A stretch of 64,000 nucleotides of DNA, taken from assembly GCA_965242615.1 (NCBI GenBank), contig CBDESR010000004.1, positions 372,001 through 436,000 of the forward strand, in the 5' to 3' direction. Source of the DNA: CBDBCU01 sp965242615 (GTDB taxonomy: Bacteria; Chloroflexota; Dehalococcoidia; Lucifugimonadales; UBA3495). Below the pieces are notes generated by a model that worked only from the letters and a program-made list of their open reading frames with translations, was not told the origin of the DNA and made no database searches. How positions within the stretch are numbered: the first letter of the stretch is position 1; every line of letters begins with the position of its first letter. Both the position numbers and the translations under genes were made by a program. Shown here in pieces: positions 59,718 to 64,000 of this stretch.

Positions 59718-60841
59718 ATGGCCCTGGACGAGGTTTTGCGGGACAGCCTGATTAACTTGCGCCCCGGTGTTTTGGATAACGAGGCGCAGGTCAAACTGAC
59801 TGTAATCCAGCCGGTGTTGAATGAGTTGGGCTGGCGGGCTACTAATCCGGCGCAGTTCAGAGTCGGAGTTTCCGGTGGATAACCGCTGGTTGGACTACGC
59901 TTTGGGAACCCGCCTGGATTCGAGCCGCACCCCATCCGTTGGTCTTTGTTGAGGCTAAAGGCGTGGGCCGCGCCGACGCCAAAGGGGAGGAACAGCTTTT
60001 CTCTTATGCGGTGAACCGGGGAATTCCGCTCCTGGTTTTGACGGATGGCAAAGTCTGGAACTTTTACTTGAGTATGGCTCCGGGCAATCCTCCGGATCGG
60101 CGGTTTTATCGGATTGAGCTGACTCAGGAAGGGATGATTCCGGATTATGCGGAACTGTTTCGGCGTTATCTGCAAAGGGATAATGTGGTATCGGGACGGG
60201 CCCGACTGGATGCGGAGGAGCAGCTCCGAATTGCCAAAGAGAGTGAGCTGGCGCGCAACCAGATTGCTCCCTGCTGGAATGCTCTGTTGAGCGCGCCCAG
60301 CCCCATTTTGCGGGAGGCGCTCGTAGATGCTGTAGAAAGGCAGTGCGGCGTGAAGCCGGAACTTGACGACGTGCAAAAATTTTTGCAGGGACTACATTAC
60401 GCTCCCGCGCCTTTGCCGCATAATCCTGTACCGGATAAGCCGGTAGCACCCCGCAAACCCAATCGGAATAGGAAGGCAACGGGCAAGATTTTGGGCTATA
60501 TCCTTGATGGTCGGAGAGTTGATGCTCAATCAGGGTCTCGCGCCCTACGGAGTATCCTGATGGAGTTCGAGCGGCGGGATGCCAGCTTTTTGGAGCGGTT
60601 CGCCGCGGAAACCCGTACTGCCTCTCGCAACTTGGTGGCGCGTAGCCGTGACGACCTTTTTGTCACGTCACCCCATCTAGGGGAGCGGCAATCGTTGCCC
60701 TTGGACAACGGATGGTGGTTGGGAACCAATTTATCGCTGTCCCAAGTTAGGGGGCACATCGAAACCGCTTGCCGGCTGGCCGGGGTGTGGTTCGGTGTCC
60801 AGCTGACTCTTATTGAACGGCAGGATTCCCGGACTATATGA
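59718..60841 (+). pseudogene. Restriction-type (HsdR N-terminal-like) nuclease gene with frameshifts
   Basis: Reading starts at ATG 59718 (MALDEVLRDSLINLRPGVLD, VKLTVIQPVLNELGW), changes frame near 59865 (FPVDNRWLDYALG) and again near 59910, then continues PHPLVFVEAKGVGRADAKGEEQLFSYAVNRG to the stop at 60841. The three segments together give the D...ExK pattern (LDYALG then VEAKG) of type I restriction R N-terminal-like nucleases, followed by about 250 residues with a C-terminal region of unknown type. Two indels mean no intact protein unless they are assembly errors. Confidence 0.7.
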
Positions 60842-60856
60842 CCGAAGCCACATCGT

Positions 60857-60910
60857 CAGCGGGAACGGCTGGAAAAGCTGGCTGGGGATTTGTTGGCCGC
60901 CGCTGATTAG
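60857..60910 (+). pseudogene. ADP-ribosylglycohydrolase 3-prime tail remnant
   Basis: Seventeen codons and a TAG read QRERLEKLAGDLLAAAD, matching the end of the fragment at 28061-28327. Upstream the sequence is the end of the broken nuclease gene, so the junction is abrupt. The following terminator and dRS3-like repeat are also shared. Confidence 0.75.
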
Positions 60911-60917
60911 CGGCGGC
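60896..60917 (+). terminator. Terminator in shared tail block
   Basis: GCCGCCGCT/AGCGGCGGC with GATT loop, followed by TTGGCTTTT, same as 28313-28334. Confidence 0.65.
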
Positions 60918-60970
60918 TTGGCTTTTACCCTTTTCCGCAAGGATGCCGTTTGCGTTCGAGGTATTTCTGG

Positions 60971-60990
60971 ATTCCCGTTGGCGCGGGAAG
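60971..60990. repeat. dRS3-like palindromic repeat, imperfect
   Basis: ATTCCC, GTTGGCGC, GGGAAG. Confidence 0.6.
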
Positions 60991-61024
60991 GACGGTGGGG
61001 ATGATGGGGATACGGCTGGGGAAT

Positions 61025-61100
61025 GACGGTTTGACGGTGGGAGTTACGGCGGGGGAACTTTTGTAAAAGTTCCCCCGCACCCCCTCAAAACTTTTGGGTT
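61025..61100. repeat. Palindrome-containing dispersed repeat P, copy 2
   Basis: Inverted repeat at 61051-61076 is the same as in copy 1 at 58385-58410, as is the following GCACCCCCTCAAAACTTTT. Confidence 0.7.
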
Positions 61101-61133
61101 TTTGGGGAGTCTGTGGGTTTGGAGAGGGGGTTT

Positions 61134-61178
61134 AAGGCGGGCATTTGAGATTCCTCGGCTGTGGCCTCGGAATGACAT
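61134..61178. repeat. Dispersed repeat related to the MITE interior
   Basis: GCGGGCATTTGAGATTCCTC through CGGAATGACAT resembles 10808-10850 inside the MITE. It has no MITE ends here. With the other repeats it makes up the gene-free stretch 60911-61341. Confidence 0.6.
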
Positions 61179-61217
61179 AAGTGTGATGATAGGGGGAATG
61201 GAATAGTGGGATTCTGG

Positions 61218-61237
61218 ATTCCCGCGCAAGCGGGAAT
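61218..61237. repeat. dRS3-like palindromic repeat
   Basis: ATTCCC, GCGCAAGC, GGGAAT, flanked by CTGG and GTCGGTG. Confidence 0.7.
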
Positions 61238-61341
61238 GTCGGTGTTTATATGCGATAGACTTGGGGGCAACTTGTTAGGGGGCGGTGGGATGGGTATAAT
61301 TCGGGGCGATTCGGGTAGTTGAAATTAAGGGGGCAAGGGTC

Positions 61342-62724
61342 GTGGAGTATGACCTGGCAGTAATCGGGGCCGGCCCGGGCGGGTATGTGGCGGCGATACG
61401 GGGGGCGCAGCTGGGGTTGAAGACGGTCATTGTGGAGCGGGAGGAACTGGGCGGGGTGTGCCTGAATTGGGGTTGTATTCCCAGCAAGGCGCTGCTGAAA
61501 AATGCGGAGGTGGTGTCGTACTTTCACCGGGCGGCGGAGTTCGGGCTGAAGTTTGACAATTTTTCCGCCGATTTCGGGGCGGCAATCGAGCGGAGTCGGG
61601 GGGTGGTGACCCGGAATGTGCGGGGGGTGGCGTATCTGCTCCGGAAGAATGATATTGAGCGGGTGGTGGGGACGGCGGTACTGAAGGGTAGCGGGCTGGT
61701 GGAAGTGGCGCCGGAGGGGCGGTTGCTGCAAGCGCGAAATATCATCATTGCGACCGGGGCGCGGCCGCGGAGCATTCCGGCGTTGCCGGTGGACGGGGAA
61801 AGGGTCATCACCAGCAAGGAGGCGATGGTTCTGGGGGAATTGCCCAAGGCGATGGTGATTGTGGGCGGGGGCGCCATCGGGCTGGAGTTTGCCTATCTGT
61901 ATCGGATGTATGGGGTGGAGGTTACGGTGGTGGAGCTGCTGCCGCGTTTGGCGCCGAGTGAGGATGAGGAAATCAGCGCACAGATTGAACGGGCGTTTAC
62001 GCGACGGCACGGGATCGGGGTTTGGACCGGGGCCGGGGTCAGCGGGGTGGAGAATAGGGGAGATGGGTTGACGGTTAGGATGAACCGGGAAGGGGTGGAG
62101 GAACGGATTGACTGCGATAAGGTTTTGGTGGCGGTGGGAGTGCAGGGCAACAGCGAGAACCTGGGGCTGGAGCAGTTGGGAGTGGCTACGGAGGGCGGGT
62201 ATATTGGGGTGGATGACCGGATGGCGACGAATGTTCCGGGGGTGTATGCCATCGGGGATGTGACCGGGAAGTTGGCGTTGGCGCATACGGCATCCGCGCA
62301 GGGGACGGCGGCGGTGGAGGGGATTGCCGGGGAGGAAGTCCAGCCGTTGGATTATCGGATGATGCCGCGGGCGACTTACTGCCAGCCGCAGATCGCCAGT
62401 TTCGGGTGGACGGAGGCGGAGGCACGGGAGCAGGGGTTTGAGGTGCGGGTGGGGCGGTTTAATGTGCAGGCTAACGGGAAGGCGTTGGGGATGGGGGAAA
62501 GGGACGGGATGGTTAAGCTGGTGACGGATGCGCGCTATGGGGAAATTCTGGGGGCGCATCTGGTGGGGCCGGAGGTTACCGAACTGCTGGGGGAACTGGC
62601 GTTGACCCGGCTGCTGGAAGGGACTACTTTGGAATTGGGGTGGCTGGTTCATGCCCATCCCACCATATCGGAAATTATCAAAGAAGCGGCTTTGGACGCC
62701 CAAGGGCGGGCGATTCACGGTTAG
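61342..62724 (+). CDS. lpdA: Dihydrolipoyl dehydrogenase (E3)
   Basis: 460 residues. FAD-binding GAGPGGYVAAIR at the N-terminus, redox disulfide Cys40/Cys45 in GGVCLNWGCIPSKAL, NAD-binding VGGGAIGLEF (near 175), and the C-terminal dimer catalytic motif HAHPT. It reoxidises the dihydrolipoyl group of 2-oxoacid dehydrogenase complexes. GTG start. The E2 gene follows after 12 bases, so both belong to one complex; no E1 gene is visible upstream. Confidence 0.95.
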   Translation: MEYDLAVIGAGPGGYVAAIRGAQLGLKTVIVEREELGGVCLNWGCIPSKALLKNAEVVSYFHRAAEFGLKFDNFSADFGAAIERSRGVVTRNVRGVAYLLRKNDIERVVGTAVLKGSGLVEVAPEGRLLQARNIIIATGARPRSIPALPVDGERVITSKEAMVLGELPKAMVIVGGGAIGLEFAYLYRMYGVEVTVVELLPRLAPSEDEEISAQIERAFTRRHGIGVWTGAGVSGVENRGDGLTVRMNREGVEERIDCDKVLVAVGVQGNSENLGLEQLGVATEGGYIGVDDRMATNVPGVYAIGDVTGKLALAHTASAQGTAAVEGIAGEEVQPLDYRMMPRATYCQPQIASFGWTEAEAREQGFEVRVGRFNVQANGKALGMGERDGMVKLVTDARYGEILGAHLVGPEVTELLGELALTRLLEGTTLELGWLVHAHPTISEIIKEAALDAQGRAIHG

Positions 62725-62736
62725 GGAGAGTCGGGT

Positions 62737-64000
62737 TTGGCAACGACGATTGTGATGCCCAAGATGGGGTACGATATGCGGGAGGGGACGGTAGTGCGGT
62801 GGTACAAGCGGGAAGGGGAGGCGGTGGCGCGGGGGGAAGTGATTGCGGATATTGAGACGGACAAGGCGACGGTGGAGTTTGAGGCGTACACGGCCGGGGT
62901 GCTACAACGGCTGGTGGCGGTGGAGGGCAGGCCGGTGCCGGTGGGGGAGGCGATTGCGGTTATCGGGGAGCCGGGGGAGATAGCGGCGGCGGCGATGCCT
63001 ACGGCGGCGGTGGAGACGGCGGCCGGGGCGGTTGCGGCGGGCGCGGCGGATGCGGTTGTTGAGCCGGCGGCGGTTGGCGCGGCGGATGATGATGGGGTCT
63101 TTGTCGATGGGGAGACGGCGGCGGATGGAGTCGCGGCGGCAGTACGGGATGAGGGGGAAGTGCGGGCGTCGCCGTTGGCGCGGCGGTTGGCCCGGGAGCG
63201 GGGGATTGAGCTGGCAACGGTGGCCGGCAGCGGGCCGGGCGGGCGGATTGTGGAGAAGGATATTTTGGAGTATGCGGCGGCGGTTGCAGGAGTTGGGGAT
63301 GGGGCGTTGGTTACTGCGGCTGTTGCGGCAACTGCGCCGGTGGGGTGGGTTTTGGCGTCGCCGTTGGCGCGGCGGCTGGCCCGGGAGCGGGGGATTGAGT
63401 TGGGGTTGGTGGCCGGCAGTGGGCCGGGGGGACGGGTTGTTGAGCGGGATGTTTTGGGGTATGTGGCGGCGGCGGCGGTTGATGATGAGGTTGCTGTGGA
63501 GGTTGTGCCGGCGGTGGTAGCAGTGCCGGCGGCGGATGCGGCTGGTGTAGTGGAGGAAGGGGTTGGGACGGCGGCGGATGTTTCTGCTATGGAAGGGGTG
63601 GCTCCGGCGGTTGCGGATGGGATGGAGGAAGGGATGGCGGCGGCGGATGGGGATAGGGATGGGGTAGCAGAAGGAGCGACGCCGGCGGTAGCGGTAGAGT
63701 CGGTTACGGTGGAGGCCGCAGGGTGGGAAACGGCGGCGGCGGTTGGTGATAGGTTGGAGGATGGGGCGGTTAAGGTGGAGGAGTCCGTTGGGGTTGAAAC
63801 GGCGGGGGATGCTGCTGGTGCGGAAGGGGCGGCGTTGGTTGGGGGGCCGGCTGGGGAAGGGGTGGCTGAAGCGGTCGGGGATGGGGTGGAGGGGCGGGTG
63901 GGGTTGTCGCGGATGCGGCAGGCGATTGCGCGGGTTACCGGGGATAGTAAGCGGGATGCGCCGCATTTCTATGTGACGGCGGAGGTGGATATGGGCAAGG
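62737..64000 (+). CDS. Dihydrolipoamide acyltransferase (E2), 3-prime end outside window
   Basis: 421 codons from a TTG start with GGAG upstream. One lipoyl domain (1-80) has the lipoylated Lys43 in ETDKATVEF. Two peripheral-subunit-binding domains follow, near 143-178 and 206-242, each with SPLARRLARERGIEL and GSGPGGR; E2 proteins usually have one. A long Ala/Val/Glu/Gly-rich linker of about 140 residues precedes the catalytic domain, which begins at LSRMRQAIARVTGDSKRDAPHFYVT and is cut by the window end. Whether the acyl group is acetyl, succinyl or branched-chain cannot be read. Confidence 0.9.
   Translation, partial: MATTIVMPKMGYDMREGTVVRWYKREGEAVARGEVIADIETDKATVEFEAYTAGVLQRLVAVEGRPVPVGEAIAVIGEPGEIAAAAMPTAAVETAAGAVAAGAADAVVEPAAVGAADDDGVFVDGETAADGVAAAVRDEGEVRASPLARRLARERGIELATVAGSGPGGRIVEKDILEYAAAVAGVGDGALVTAAVAATAPVGWVLASPLARRLARERGIELGLVAGSGPGGRVVERDVLGYVAAAAVDDEVAVEVVPAVVAVPAADAAGVVEEGVGTAADVSAMEGVAPAVADGMEEGMAAADGDRDGVAEGATPAVAVESVTVEAAGWETAAAVGDRLEDGAVKVEESVGVETAGDAAGAEGAALVGGPAGEGVAEAVGDGVEGRVGLSRMRQAIARVTGDSKRDAPHFYVTAEVDMGK

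Larger units (their letters stand above)
60855..60998. repeat. Shared tail block (copy of 28272-28415)
   Basis: Contains the ADP-ribosylglycohydrolase tail, terminator, TTTGCGTTCGAGGTATTTCT and a dRS3-like repeat. Only a few bases differ from 28272-28415. Confidence 0.75.

Noticed and set aside
62902..63966. Long minus-strand open frame rich in Arg, Pro and His opposite the E2 gene.
   Set aside because: It is the complement of the Ala/Val/Gly-rich E2 linker and has no recognisable domain; codon bias of E2 creates it.

Overview
The window is about 64 kb of GC-rich bacterial chromosome. The large share of housekeeping metabolism, PT-rich secreted-protein linkers, a Gld-type ABC operon ending in a DUF4340 protein, a Thermotoga-sized SpeD, a T-box leader and long dispersed repeats are compatible with a Chloroflexota lineage, perhaps Dehalococcoidia-like. 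That placement is inference from gene style; no rRNA or phylogenetic marker is present. Both ends cut genes: a small membrane protein at the left edge and a 2-oxoacid dehydrogenase E2 gene at the right edge. I saw no tRNA, rRNA or CRISPR array.

Layout. 0-6.4 kb: minus-strand operon (ABC ATPase, permease, GldG-like, DUF4340, cinA, small membrane protein). 6.5-7.9 kb: speD-speB polyamine pair. 8-14.6 kb: ankyrin protein, large secreted protein, a MITE, site-2 protease, cysteine desulfurase, lipoprotein, polyprenol-kinase-like membrane protein. 14.6-16.3 kb: methyltransferase plus HNH nuclease (restriction-modification). 16.3-20.2 kb: two M20 amidohydrolases and glycerate kinase. 20.3-22.4 kb: a DUF1828-type pair and an MNT/HEPN pair. 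22.4-25.4 kb: lutABC. 25.4-28.4 kb: accessory island A. 28.4-33.9 kb: M1 aminopeptidase, DUF262 protein, dienelactone hydrolase. 34-37.5 kb: Hsp70-like protein with a GrpE-like fusion partner. 37.6-40.2 kb: T-box, ilvB, small HTH protein. 40.3-42.7 kb: panD and two methyltransferases behind a leader of about 450 nt. 42.8-45.3 kb: ribbon-helix-helix and zinc-ribbon proteins. 45.4-54 kb: racemase family, tandem class III CoA-transferases, GmrSD-like protein, enoyl-CoA hydratase, DUF4268 nuclease, D-aminoacylase family. 54-57.6 kb: metH, broken into three frames. 57.6-61.2 kb: accessory island B. 61.3-64 kb: lpdA and E2.

The most unusual material is in islands A and B. Each carries (i) a secreted-protein gene whose signal-peptide frame and body frame are separated by a tract of nine C residues, with nearly identical N-terminal bodies but unrelated C-termini, suggesting phase and antigenic variation; (ii) a 0.7-kb noncoding block R with a conserved minus-strand promoter (TTGACA, 17 bp, CATAAT), many internal stems and at least one compensatory base-pair change between copies, suggesting a structured RNA of roughly 560 nt; and (iii) the same ADP-ribosylglycohydrolase 3-prime tail with its terminator. 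R lies directly upstream of metH in island B and directly upstream of the variable gene in island A. Single defence-type genes (TIR-like, GmrSD-like, DUF4268, HNH R-M, MNT/HEPN, a broken nuclease gene) are scattered among metabolic genes, several with their own promoter and palindromic operator. Frameshifts in metH and in the broken nuclease gene may be real or may be homopolymer errors in the assembly; this caveat also applies to the C tracts.
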